Shown: piece after piece, positions 35,581 to 47,100 of the stretch
Numbering within the stretch: the first letter of the stretch is position 1
Layout of the letters: each line of letters begins with the position of its first letter
Assembly (NCBI GenBank): GCA_963942565.1
Contig: OZ012690.1
Coordinates: 16,802,975 to 16,866,974, forward strand
Direction of reading: 5' to 3'
Source: Maea johnstoni
Lineage: Eukaryota; Annelida; Polychaeta; Spionida; Magelonidae
DNA: 64,000 nt
Notes under the pieces: generated by a model
Databases searched by the model: none
The model's input: only the letters and a program-made list of their open reading frames with translations
What the model was told of the DNA's origin: nothing
Position numbers and translations under genes: made by a program

Positions 35581-37269
35581 TAGGGGCATTTCACGATTTG
35601 CTCCGGTTCTACACGGGACAAAACACAGACTTCAGAGCAAAATAGCTTTTAAATGGAATTCATTTCAATAAATATTTTTGCAAAAAGCAATTATTGACCC
35701 TTTCCTCTATTGAAATACATATTCATAAAATATATTAAACTTATACTTTTGCCAGAAATTAGGAAAAACCTCTGGTTCTACACGGGACATCAAAGTGAAG
35801 TGACTTTTTGATAGCTTCATTACATCTTAAATTCCTCTCCTTGTAGAAATCACATGATAATCAAATTACATTTGTATGAAAGCAGTGAAACTCTACTTCA
35901 TGAATCTGTTTCTTTCTTGTTACATTCTCATTCAAATTCTAAGAAAATGAAGTTATAAATGAAGAAGGTGGGTTCTACACGGGACGGTTCTACACGGGAC
36001 ACTTTTCACTTATACTTTTTCAGTACTTTTCTAGCCCCTAGAGCATAAATAAGAAGTTCTAGTTTAACAAGAACATAACTCTAACCACTAGAGTTAATAT
36101 GAATATATTCTTTCTTGTCTTTAAGACAAGTTCAGCAGATCAATTTCAATAAATCAAATTTGCTTTTCGAAATCTTCATTTCATCTTAAATTCCTCTTCT
36201 TGTACAAATCACATATTAATCAAATTACATTTGTATGAAACCAGTGAAACTCTACTTCATGAATTTGTTTCTTTCTTGGTATAGTCTCATTTAAATTCTA
36301 AGAAAACAAAGTAATTAATGAAGAAGGTGGGTTCTACACGGGACAGTTCTACACGGATGTCACAGATGTCCCGTGTAGAACCAGATTGTCCTGTGTAGAA
36401 CTTTTTTTAAGGTTCACATTTCAAAGACTTCCATTAACAAGAAATATAAGAGGAACATATCAAAATATCTCTTTCTATGTGTAGGGAGAGAATTCCAAAA
36501 GGATCAGTGATAGGTCTTCTAGATTTCGAGAAAAATAAACTTTTATATGTAAAAAAGTTCTACACGGGACAATGACAATTTTGACATGCATTTAAATCAC
36601 TCATTTGATTAATATTTCATTTGACAAAAGTTGAAACAAGGTAATGAAGGCTATTGTGATGTATTCATGGAAGTTCACACACTTATTTATATAATCTGAT
36701 AGGTTTTCAGGCACAGATGTCCCGTGTAGAACCAGATTGTCCCATGTAGAACTTTTTTTAAGGTTCACATTTTAAAGACTTCCATTAACAAGAAATATAA
36801 GAGGAACATATCAAAATATCTCTTCCTATGTGTAGGGAGAGAATTCCAAAAGGATCTGTGATAGGTCTTCTAGATTTCGAGAAAAATAAACTTTTATATG
36901 TAAAAAAGTTCTACACGGGACAATGACAATTTTGACATGCATAAATCGCTCATTTGATTAATATTTCTTTTACAAAAAAGTGGAAACAAGGTAATGAAGG
37001 CTATTGTGATTCATTCATGGAAGTTACTGATGGATAAAATCAAAATTGAAGAAAAAATTCAAGATTAGTAAATGTCCCGTGTAGAACCCACAAAAGAGTT
37101 TTTCAAAGTTCAATTTGCTATATCTCGCTAACTAAATAAGTCAGGAAAAAAATCAAAGTTGTTCTAGGAGGTTTAAAATGTCTACTTTTATGTTCAAATA
37201 TCTAAATCATGATTTAAGGCTTTTGGAATTCAACAAGCCACTTCACTTTTTTGCTGAAATGCCCCCATA
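35581..37269. mobile_element. 1.69-kb non-autonomous element packed with the 13-bp motif TTCTACACGGGAC
   Basis: Inverted ends GGGGCATTTCA (35583) and TGAAATGCCCCC (37255) are each next to TA. The motif TTCTACACGGGAC occurs at least seven times forward and three times in reverse, with three more one-base variants. A 351-bp internal tandem duplication runs from 36361 and 36712 onward. No open frame of useful length exists, so the element is non-coding; the motif is a likely protein-binding site (inference). Confidence 0.75.
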
Positions 37270-38140
37270 GCAGAAGTACCACCATAGATATGTTGTAATA
37301 CGCATAAATTCCAATTAGTCTCTAATAGGCCTTGTATGAGTTCCAAAGGTCGTGTGGTCTAATAAAAGAATTTCTTGGTGCCTGGTTTACTGAAGGTAAC
37401 ATAATATCAGAGTCAGCATTCATGCACCCAATATATGTGAGAGAAAAGTTATACATTGTGTGCTTTCTTGGGGTGATATTTGTTAGCCTGGTTCTCAGGC
37501 TGAGTTAGGTTTAATGCCATGCCGCCACTATAAAGTGCTACAGGATAGGATGATGTCTTTCATAACATTTAGATGGCAGCACAGTTTTCAGAAGTTCCAG
37601 GTTGAAACATTACATGCTATAGCTCAAGCGTGTCCCTCTTGAGGATTTATTCAGAACTAAACTTGGAGTGAAATCAATTCAGGTTAGATCAATGAGACTT
37701 AAAGGAAAGAGCCAGATAGCACAGACTTGTAGGAAGTCTAAGTGTGAAATATGGCTGTGTATACTGACCATGCCGCAGTTCAGTTATCTTTAATTCACAT
37801 CTGGAGCATACAGTGACGGGTCTGAAACATGTAAAGGTATGTTCATAGCAATTTTAAATCAACATTTTGAGAAAACTTTGATTGAAAATTGTTGTTCCAT
37901 TTGGAATTAAGAAACTCAAATTTTATACATTTTTTGAATATTCTTGGTGGGTAATTAGAACCAAATATATAAAAATATAAGACCATATAGTATCACCCCA
38001 GGTGTAAATGGGTTAACAGTTCTACTTATCTGGGCTTACCACATATTACTACTTCATTGCTCTAGAGTAGGCGACTACCATATAGCACTCTTTGTTTGCT
38101 GGGTGCTTCATGTGGTAACATGAGTTATATAATAGAGTGA
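37270..38140. other. intergenic, nothing recognised
   Basis: No gene, repeat boundary or RNA gene seen. Confidence 0.4.
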
Positions 38141-38142
38141 CA

Positions 38143-39040
38143 CCTACTAATGTACAGTAGGTGGTACTGATATGAATTGTGGGAGCTAGATCTCACTATT
38201 CAATCCTTTTGCTGCTGGTGGCTAATTTTGCCATTACAAAATGATGCAAAAAACCTAAAATAAATGATTGAAACCCAGGCACATGGGTACTCATATGAGA
38301 GTACTCCGTGAGATCTTTCTAATGAATACCAACATGACAGGGTTTGGATGGTTATCAAAAATCTTTGTGTCCTTGTGCTTTTGATGAAAGTAAGCCTCAG
38401 CATTGGAAGGGTTAATATAACAATACTAGCAGAGAACGAGATATGTGAGGGATGAAACAGATGGGGGTGGCAATTGCCATACTTGTTAACACATTAGGCA
38501 GAGTGCAATTAAGTGTTACCGCTCAATGTTTTTGTTTTTTGATACAGGTCAATAAACCATTTGCACCAGTAATGTGCTTCATGCATGTAGTCCAAATATC
38601 TTGAGCGTAACTCAACAAAACAGCAAAAGATGGAAAGATGTACGATGAATTAGAATATTATTAGAAGTGGAATTATTTTGTTACATTCATCAGATAAATA
38701 TCTACTAATGTACAGTTAAGGTGGGGCTGATATGAATTGTGGGAGATCTCATTATTCAATGTAACAATACTAGTAGGAGAGAGCGAGATGTGTGGGAGAT
38801 GAAACAGATGGGGGCGGCAATTAACATACTTGTAAACACATTAGGCAGAGTACAAATGTTACCGCTTGTTTTTAAATTTTTTTATACAGGTCATTAAACC
38901 ATTTGCACCAATAATGATAGGGTGCTGCATGCATGTGGTCTAAATATCTTCAGCGTAACTCAACAAAATAGCAAAAGATGAAAAGATGTAATATGAATTA
39001 GAATATAATTACAAGAGAAACTGTTACATTCATCAGGAAA
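38143..39040. repeat. tandem duplication of about 340 bp, copy 1 interrupted by a MITE
   Basis: Copy 1 (38143-38696) and copy 2 (38701-39040) share CTACTAATGTACAG, ATATGAATTGTGGGAG, GGCAATT..CATACTTGT and GCGTAACTCAACAAAA in order. The size difference is the family-D MITE in copy 1, absent from copy 2. Confidence 0.85.
38201..38415 (+). repeat. piggyBac-like MITE, family D, with paralogous empty site
   Basis: Element 38205-38411 lies between TCAA and TTAA. The second copy of the surrounding duplication has ATTCAA-TGTAACAATAC at 38755-38770, an unfilled site, which fixes the element's limits at TCC..GGG. Confidence 0.9.
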
Positions 39041-40143
39041 ATGGCTCTCAGTCAGATATTGTCAAGGTGCAGACATGTATCAGGTCATATTTACTCATGA
39101 GTCACTGTACATGTACACTTATTGATGTGAATGTCATGTTAAGTCAGGGATGTGGGATTTTCCTTTGCAATCCTACCTATTTGCCACCTGCTTGCAGTTT
39201 GGGTTACACATTTATATGGACATAAGCTGAAGATCTGAAGGTGATGTGGTAGTAATATTGTAATATTGCCCTCAATAACAGTCAGATTTCTCCCATGGTG
39301 ATTGGCACCTAATTATCACTGCATGATGTGATTGCAATTTTCAGAGGTATCACTTGTACCTGTTAATTGGCCTACTCAATCACTCTGAATCCGGATGAAT
39401 CCTGAATCTGACAGTTATCTAACAGGTACACTGCATGGCCTGCAAGGCTAAATAAGTTGGCCTGATTACATATTAGACCTATATCAAGATTAGGAGCCAC
39501 ACAATCCTGTTGTAGAAATGAAAAGGTAGATAGTCAAATAAATAACCATTACTGGTTGAGGTGGGAACAGTTGAAATATAGAAATGACTTTTTTTCATCA
39601 TTAAGGTATATAATAAATGATATTTGTATATTTGTTCCCAATTAGCATACTTTATTCCATTGAATTATATTGGCATTCAAGCCATCATCTGCAGAAATTC
39701 ATGAACTAATGAATATTATTCTCTAAATCTGTAGAGTGATGGTTATATTCCCAAGAGTTATTTGAACCTTTAATATATATGATTTGATCCCTATCAGTAC
39801 TAGCATAGGTATAGGGTATACAGACTGGTGCTTTGAACTTGATCAGGCCAGATCTGTGGGTTTCAGTGCTCAGGCAAGTACTATATTGACATCCTGATAG
39901 TAATACCCTTGAGGGGATAGTTAATAGTTAATAGTATACATTGACCCGCTCAATCAGGGGCTGTCATGATAGATTTGTAGAAATCATTGAAGTGAGTACA
40001 TTCATGCATGCACTATATACACTGAACGAGTGTTTCTCAGGTCAGATCTGGAGAATGCCATGCAGTGAGTTCATGTGCATTTTAATGGAGTGAGTTGATG
40101 TATATTAATCGATGTACATCAGGGTGATAATTACCTATACTAG

Positions 40144-40375
40144 GGCCTAAAAAAAGTTGTTTGTTTCCTGTAACCCTACCCTAACAAGTTTTTATTCAAA
40201 CAAATCCCTACCCTAAAGTTTTTATCGCCCTCCCAACTCCCAATCAACGTAAAACATGCATAAAACACACATTTTTGACCAAAAAAATAATGCAAAAAAA
40301 AATCTTTTTACCGACCTACCTACGCTATTTTTTTTTCGGGCCGTTACAGGAAACAAACAATTTATTTTGTAGGCC
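40144..40375. repeat. Harbinger-like MITE, family C, complete copy
   Basis: GGCCTAAAAAAAG..TTTTGTAGGCC with TAG on both sides. Inner inverted pair GTTTGTTTCCTGTAAC / GTTACAGGAAACAAAC is exact. It is essentially the reverse complement of the copy at 6516-6742. Confidence 0.85.
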
Positions 40376-40747
40376 TAGGAAAACTATATACTTGTACTAT
40401 ACTGTATTACACTGACCTACTCAATCAGTGGCTCTCAGGCCAGGTCTATTAAGGATCAGTGTAATGATGTATTCTATATCATTATCATGATGATATTTCC
40501 AAGAGGTACTTGTATCTTAAGTAATAGTTTACATTGACCCTCTCAATCAATGGCTATCATGGCAACAGTAGAAATAAGTGCATTAAGGTACATCAGGACA
40601 CAGCAGTGTGCCTCAGGACATCATTTTATAAATGCACTATCATGTTATCAACACTGACCTACTCAATATGTGGCACTCAGGCCGGATCTAAAGGATTAGT
40701 GCAGTGAGTACTCTGATATTCCCTAGAGGTGCCATGTAACTGTAATC

Positions 40748-41000
40748 TTAGATGAATAAAAGAATGGATACGAAGCGAGAGACCAATTACTTATATGTGC
40801 TATAGTGAATGGCTGGACAAGACAGGGGTTTCTGATATGGCAACCAGCGTGAGGTCACAAGGGAACAAGGACCAATCAGGGCTCTCGTATCATTTATATT
40901 ACAGAAAAACCTGTCCGGCAGCATCATTTGAGCATGTGCAGAGCGCAGCCAATTGGTTGAGGCTAGCTTGTTCATATCCAGTTGTTTTTATTTTTCTATG
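40748..41000. repeat. MITE family J, copy 2
   Basis: TTAGATGAATAAAAGAATGG start and TTTTTATTTTTCTATG end, with ACCAATCAGGGCTCTCGTAT inside, matching 12307-12578. Confidence 0.65.
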
Positions 41001-41230
41001 CTGAAATACACTGACCTAGCTATGTACTCATTCTGTGGCACTCAGGTCCGATCTAAAGGATCAGCGCAGTGCGTACTATGATGTACACCCTGGTGATTTT
41101 CCCCAGAGGTACCAGTATACCTGCAAAAAAGGCTGCAATACACTGACTTATATGTACTGAGTCTGTGGCACATAAGCAGGATATGTAGAAATCATTGCAG
41201 TGAATACTGTAATGTACATTGGCGCTCATT

Positions 41231-42498
41231 ATGGCATATTGGCAACTGTTATTATAGACAGATCACCTTATATTAGGTAACTGATCTGATATATCATAGT
41301 GGTGATAGGTAGCTGGTCTTGGTGGACCGTGTATACACTATATACAGACATTTTTTAAAATTTTCTATATGGAGATAGAAATTCACGTTAACAATAGGAG
41401 TGGTTAAATATAGCTACTTCTTATTTAACCGATTTATGCCTATAATATTCAAAACAGATTATCTTCTGGAAACATCAATTAAAAAAAATACTAGTCCAAA
41501 TAAAAATCGATAACTTTGTTCTAAATATTTGGTGAATATATGCTGATTTTGTAAGTTATCTGAATAAAAGAATCCTAGATTAAGATCATGGTACTTATCA
41601 AAAGGAGCTCTACGATTGCTTTATTAATTAAGTTCGTGCATGATGACTCAGATATGTCTAAATATTTCCTTGGCGCGTATACTGTCTACTTTTATTATCA
41701 TCATGGCATGACCTGTCTGTATAGAAGAACAGCTTAGCTTACAGAAAGGGATCATGGATATATTTGATTGGCAGGTCGTAGGCATAGAGGATAATGAATT
41801 TCTCCAGTGATTAATTCCCTTTGATGTCTAGATCCTAATCATTTACAAAACAGCTGAGATGCTTGTCCGTGTTGATTAGCTTCTTCCATATAAGGCATGC
41901 TTACAGATATTGAACCTACGTCTAGTTGTAGGATTCTTGCGTGAGGTCTTTTTATTACTTGGAAAATGCATTTGCGTCACAAATGAAATGGATATTTTGA
42001 AAAAAATGCAGCCTCGTTTGATTTTTTTTGCACATCTGTGGAAAAATGATATTTTTATGATAGTGAATCCATCTCTTTGGAATGAATCACCTTATTTTTC
42101 TCTAGAAAACAATTTGCCATATGAATGCAATGCCTATGGTTTGTGAAATGAAATCTACTGAGTAGCAGCTTGTCCCTAGTATATAGGCTTGCCATTATGT
42201 TGCATTGTCTTAAGGGCAATCAATTTGTAGGATTCGAGAACCATGTATAATCATTAAAAGAAGATAATTGATTCTTTAGGAATAAGATTCCCACTGTGGT
42301 TTAATTTTTCCTAAGAGAAATTCACCTGTCAATTTGTGAGTGAAGTTGAGGTATTTGTGAAAATAAATGTTTGTATGGATGGTCTGTATGTTATATAATA
42401 CTTGAAACAGTATATGGAGAAAATTAAGGTTCTGTAAACCTGATGTATAATCTTTTTTGTGACTTAGAATTAAATTCCTTCTGAATGCTTACCAGCAG
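41231..42498. other. intergenic, nothing recognised
   Basis: AT-rich. ORF 41910-42146 has no domain. Confidence 0.4.
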
Positions 42499-42742
42499 TT
42501 GCGTTGGTCATGTGGTTAGCACGCTTGCCTTCGGCGCAGACGATCCGGGGTTCAAATCCCGGTGGGGGCGCAGAAAAAGAAAATTTATTTCCTTGCTGCT
42601 TTCCAGTGCTTCGGAGGGCACTGTAAGCCGTCGGTCCAGTCGGCCAAGAGCCTTAGTAGCTCGTGTTTCTTGTAATTTATATACCGACTTAAAATAAAGA
42701 TTACATTTACATTTATTTTTTTACATTTTACATTTACATTTA
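42499..42742 (+). mobile_element. tRNA-derived SINE
   Basis: The head folds like a tRNA, with an A box (GTGGTTAGCACG, about 42512) and a B box (GGTTCAAATCC, 42549-42559) for RNA polymerase III, and a GCGTTG/GGGGCGC acceptor pairing. A T-stem mismatch and the lack of a mature 3' end argue against a working tRNA. A body with TGCTTCGGAGGGCACTGTAA follows, then a tail of TTACATTT-like repeats. SINEs use LINE machinery; none is present here. Confidence 0.75.
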
Positions 42743-43560
42743 ATGAAGTTGATATTAGAGTGGCGTAAGGTGGAAAAATTGGAACAATAGGTTCTTCTCG
42801 TCAATGACTACTTAATCTAGAAATTCCTGTTCTCATCAAGTCGCACATAATGGTACACTCAATTATCATTATTAAGTCTTATTGTCCTACTAATGTGGCG
42901 TGTATCTCATTTGTCATCTCTCCTATTGTCTAGACGACAATAGGAAACAATAGAATACAGCATTAGGCTTAATTATATCCTGCCTAGCAAGTTCTTTATG
43001 ATCATTGCAATAAACCGCCATAAAACATGGGATGCTCACAACCATCCCATGGTTAGTGATATCATTAACGATGCTAACTCTTTCATAGCCAGAATGTTTC
43101 TACAGAATGTAGTCCAGTCTAGAAAATTATGTATAATTATACAATTTTTCAATACAAGAACAAACATTTGACAGAAAAGAACTAAATTGATTTTGATGTT
43201 TTATACAAACAATAGTATTAGTAACATACACACACACAGTGCTCAGTTATTAGGGTAGAATTATATAATAATATGACAAATACTGTCATTAACAAAAAAC
43301 AAAGAACAAACAGCCAGACACTTGAAAAACTTTAATTTCCATAACTTGAAAAGCAAATATCTTTTATAAATCTTAGTTTCATGAAGATCATTCATCGATA
43401 AAATGTATTTTTACCTTTCCCTCAGAAGCAAACGCCATGAGTATTATACTTGAATTTTAAGGACCTTTCTCTACTTGAAACTTCTCTGAAATCTGGCATA
43501 AAGAAATCTACAAGTGGGGAATTCTCTTTTGGCTTCTTGAACTTAAAGGGTTGAAATCAG
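42743..43560. other. intergenic, nothing recognised
   Basis: AT-rich. GTCTAGACGACAATAGGAAACAATAG near 42930 forms a short inverted pair with the preceding CTATTGTC. No gene. Confidence 0.35.
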
Positions 43561-43572
43561 ACCTACCAAAAA

Positions 43573-44032
43573 TTAACCCATTTCGATGCTCAGAGGCTAC
43601 TATCGTCCAAAGCACAAGGACACAGAGATTTTTGAAAACCATCTAAATCCTGTCATGTTAGTATTCATTGGATAAGCTTTCTCTGAGTACTCTCAGAAGA
43701 GTACCCATCAGGGTCTGTATAAGCCAGATTTTAGAAACTGGGTGTCCAAAGCGTGTTTTCACTCATTAAAATTAGGCATGATATCATTGGAATTATATTG
43801 AGGTGGAAAAACTTTTGTATGCTTGAAATTGACATTTGAGAAACTACATCCTAAAACGTGGGTGTCCTGAGGTGGGATTGTTGGGGGTATCGGTGTGCAA
43901 AAGACTTCCAGATGCCCTGCTGGCTAAGACTATGGTACCCATGTGTCCGAGTTCCAGTCATGTTTCTTTTTTTTTTTGCAAAATTGGCAAATTGTTGGGC
44001 AAAATTAGCCACCATCAGCATAAGGGTTAAGG
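43573..44032 (-). repeat. piggyBac-like MITE, family D, split by a family-A MITE
   Basis: A reverse family-D copy opens TTAA-CCCATTTCGATGCTCAGAGG and closes CACCATCAGCATAAGGG-TTAA. Its middle is interrupted at the conserved GTACCCAT by 226 bp of family A. Confidence 0.85.
43709..43934 (-). repeat. hAT-like MITE, family A, nested, exact 8-bp TSD GTACCCAT
   Basis: Begins CAGGGTCTGTATAAGCCAG and ends GCTGGCTAAGACTATG. GTACCCAT occurs at 43701-43708 and 43935-43942, while uninterrupted family-D copies have it once. This defines the family-A ends and its 8-bp duplication, a hAT trait. Confidence 0.92.
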
Positions 44033-44076
44033 GGCTCAAATAAAAATGCTGTTTTTCTTTCTCGTTAGGCTCTGAC

Positions 44077-44172
44077 ATGCCACCAGGTGGCAGCAGCAGA
44101 ATCTGGTTGCTAGGCTCGGAGGTGGCGTTAGAGACGGCGTGGGGGAGAGAGGAGCAGCGAGTGCAGGAATGA
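44077..44172 (+). CDS. upstream ORF overlapping the TRMT9B start by ATGA
   Basis: A 31-codon frame begins ATG CCA CCA and ends at TGA (44170-44172), sharing the bases ATGA with the main start at 44169. It exists in the mRNA only if transcription or a 5' exon joins at or before 44069, where TTTTTCTTTCTCGTTAG is a strong acceptor. Such overlaps can allow termination-reinitiation; no peptide function is implied. Confidence 0.4.
   Translation: MPPGGSSRIWLLGSEVALETAWGREEQRVQE
44080..44093 (+). promoter_or_regulatory. CTCF-like core site near the TRMT9B start
   Basis: CCACCAGGTGGCAG fits the CTCF core consensus closely and lies 76-89 bp upstream of the TRMT9B start codon. Occupancy is inference, and the sequence also falls within a uORF. 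Confidence 0.35.
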
Positions 44173-47100
44173 ACCGGCAGGATCGCGCGGCCAAGTCTGT
44201 GGCTCTCGAGAGGACACACGTCCATGACGTCTACGATCACATCGCGCCACATTTCGTGGACACACGCTTCAAGGCATGGCCCAAGGTCAAACAGTTCCTG
44301 AAAGAGTTAGAACCTGGATCTCTGATTGGAGATATAGGTAAGTTAATTAACCGTTCTAATGCCGAGGCTACTTTCGTCCAAAGCACAAGTATGCAAAGAT
44401 TTTCAAAAACCATTTCAACCCTGGCATATGTTTGTATTCATTAGATATCTCTCGCTGAGTATTCTCAGATGAGTACCAATATGCCAGGGTTTCAATCATT
44501 TTAGAGGATTTTTGCATCGTTTTGTATTGGAAAATTGGCCACAGCACCATTAAAGGGTTAAACCTGACAATTGCTTAGTTGAATTTATTAGGTATATACG
44601 AAAGCAGTTTTGTTTAAAATATGGATTTGCCTAATATAAATTCCTCAGTCAATGATGCAATTGTAATTTAACCAGTTTATTCCTAGAAGTCTCCTTGACA
44701 ACTGTAATCTGGGTCTATACAATTCTTAAATAAATCAAATAACTTAAGAATAAGGAATACACTCACAGAAAAGTTCTGATTTAAAGTTTACTCGTCAAAT
44801 ATTTTCTAACATATGTCTTTATTAAGAGAGTACACCAATATATTCAAGCCCTTTTTTCGGTTGCTATAGGCATGAATAAGTAAATTATATGGCTTTCCAG
44901 ATGATTTTTCCAATGTCTATGATCACAATGTGCCACATTTCATAGACATTCATTTCAAAATGCGCCTTACAATCATGCAAGCCTCACTTTCATCTCTTCC
45001 ATGATTCCTATATGCATTTAGATGTGCGAACAAGAAGAGGTGTAACAATAACTGCTCTATCATACATTACCAGTTTGGGCAAAAGGAGCACTTTCGGGGA
45101 TAATTATACCACTTAGTCTACTTAGAGGTGCTGTGCCTACTTAGTAATAAGATAAGTACCCCCAGGTCAGGTGCACCTGAGCTCTGATGTCATACCTGCA
45201 TATGATGTCACATCGCCATGGCGCTTTCTTGGAAACATACCGTATCTTAGCAACGCTATTGTGTTCCATAATTTCTTGCACTAAACTAGCTCCTAGTCCT
45301 GGGAATAATAGTGTGGCAGCATCATCCTGCTTTAACCCTTATGCTGCTGGTGGCTAATTTGGCCAATACAAAATGATGCAAAAAACCTGTGAAGTGAATA
45401 AAACCCTGGCACATGGCTACCTATCTGAAAGTACTAAGCAAGAGCTTTCCAATGAATACCAACATGACAGGGTTTTGATGGTTTTCAAAAATATTTGCGT
45501 CCTTGTGCTTTGAATGAAAGTAACCTCAGCATTGGAAGGGTTAATATACTAGAGAGTGTACGAAAAGGACAATCAACTGGCTTACTAACTGGTAGCATTA
45601 GGTAAAAGGTGGTTATCTGTGAAATATTTATCTTTTTTTGTTGATAAGATACATACACTCTGTAATAACATTTATATTACTGGCACCTTATAATCCCTCA
45701 ACCTGTCAGTAGGGTGTATTTGATATTTGTGATTATTAGCAATTAATTGCTGATGATTATTAGCAATTGCTGATGGGAACAAAGGAACTATATACATTTG
45801 TATGTAGCACCTGTCCCAGACCCTACCTGTAGGGTAAAGTCGTAGCCAGCAGGGTGTCTAGGCATCATTTGGACACCCAAACCCTCGAAAATCGCCCCTC
45901 AGGACAACCAAAACTAATTTCTTAAACTGTCATTTTTGAACATAACAATTGAATATTTTCAATTTAAATCCGATGACTTTTTATAAGAAATATTATGCCT
46001 TAGTTCAATAAGTCAATACATGTCTATGATGGTTGTAATATGAATATATTGTAGTCTCCCTTGAAAAATAGGATGCCCAAAAATTGTGCAATTGGCAATT
46101 TTGGGCACCCAATATCTAAATCCTGGCTAAGACCCCTGCTGTAGTACGTGTCTTAAAACCCTAGTCATGCCAGATTTCCAGGATCACTGTACTGTGAGAC
46201 CAGGCCTGCCCGGTCACAGCACTACCAGGGCTACGACATTTGCAGGGTCTAGCCGTAAAATGTCTTATTAGGGAGATAATTAAGCTAATGAGGATTTAGA
46301 GTTGCTAATTGGCTTAAATTAAGGATGAGAGGGGATTACTCTGAAGCAGTCAGCAGCTTGTTGCTTGCCTGTTCATGCTCACATCATTAACCCTTACATG
46401 CCTGGAGATCCATCTTCTTGATGAGCGTCGTCTGGACCTGTCAAACTTTCAAAGATAACTTTGGTATGAAGCATAAATTTGAAAAATATTTGAATGAAAA
46501 TTGTAGAGTAAGTTCTAATGAACAACTGTCCATCAATATCAATTGAAATATTGCTTTTCTTAGAGAGATACCATCAAAATAGTCAGGCAGTTTTGGCTGG
46601 GAATAAGCACAGAGTGATTTTGTCAGGACCTTTAAAGCCTGTCTTTTGGACAGTCAGTTTCGTGGTAATCTCAGACAGGCAAAAAAATCTATGAAGAATT
46701 TTCAATTATGACATTTTTGGGTAATATCCAAATATGTTCTTTGCAAACCATCTTCTAAGACATGGCTGAAGTGTAAATTGCACTTTTTGTAAATTGCACA
46801 AACTAACATGCTAATCAGTGTAGTTTAATGTGGTTTTGGTGTAGCTAACTTAAGTACTTAAATACGAAATCTCAATTCATTGGCAGAAATATTATGATTA
46901 AGCACCATATGAATGAGACATCATGAAAAACTTGCTGGAAATATAAATCCTACATGATTTTCTAATCCCCTGTATGGTATTATATCAGGTGTATTATGCC
47001 ACAAGAAAGATGAAATACATGTTGCTTGCAAACAGTGATTCATGTTTCACTCCGATACAGTCGACTATTTGTTTGCCATGCATATGTGTGAAACTCGGTT

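Larger units (their letters stand above)
39240..41230. repeat. diverged tandem array, unit about 200 bp
   Basis: Blocks of the kind TGACCTACTCAATCA, GTGGCACTCAGG, GATCTAAAGGATCAG, CAGTGAGTAC and AGAGGTACC(A/T) recur in the same order at about 39370, 39940, 40410, 40520, 40650, 41030 and 41150. Copies are old and uneven in length; MITEs of families C and J have landed in it. Confidence 0.6.

Noticed and set aside
42499-42571. tRNA gene (A and B boxes, possible TCG anticodon loop)
   Set aside because: T-stem mismatch, weak anticodon stem, and a non-tRNA body and TTACATTT tail directly follow; a tRNA-derived SINE explains all of it.
43851-44252. 133-codon minus-strand ORF over TRMT9B exon 1
   Set aside because: Antisense shadow of exon 1 joined to MITE sequence.
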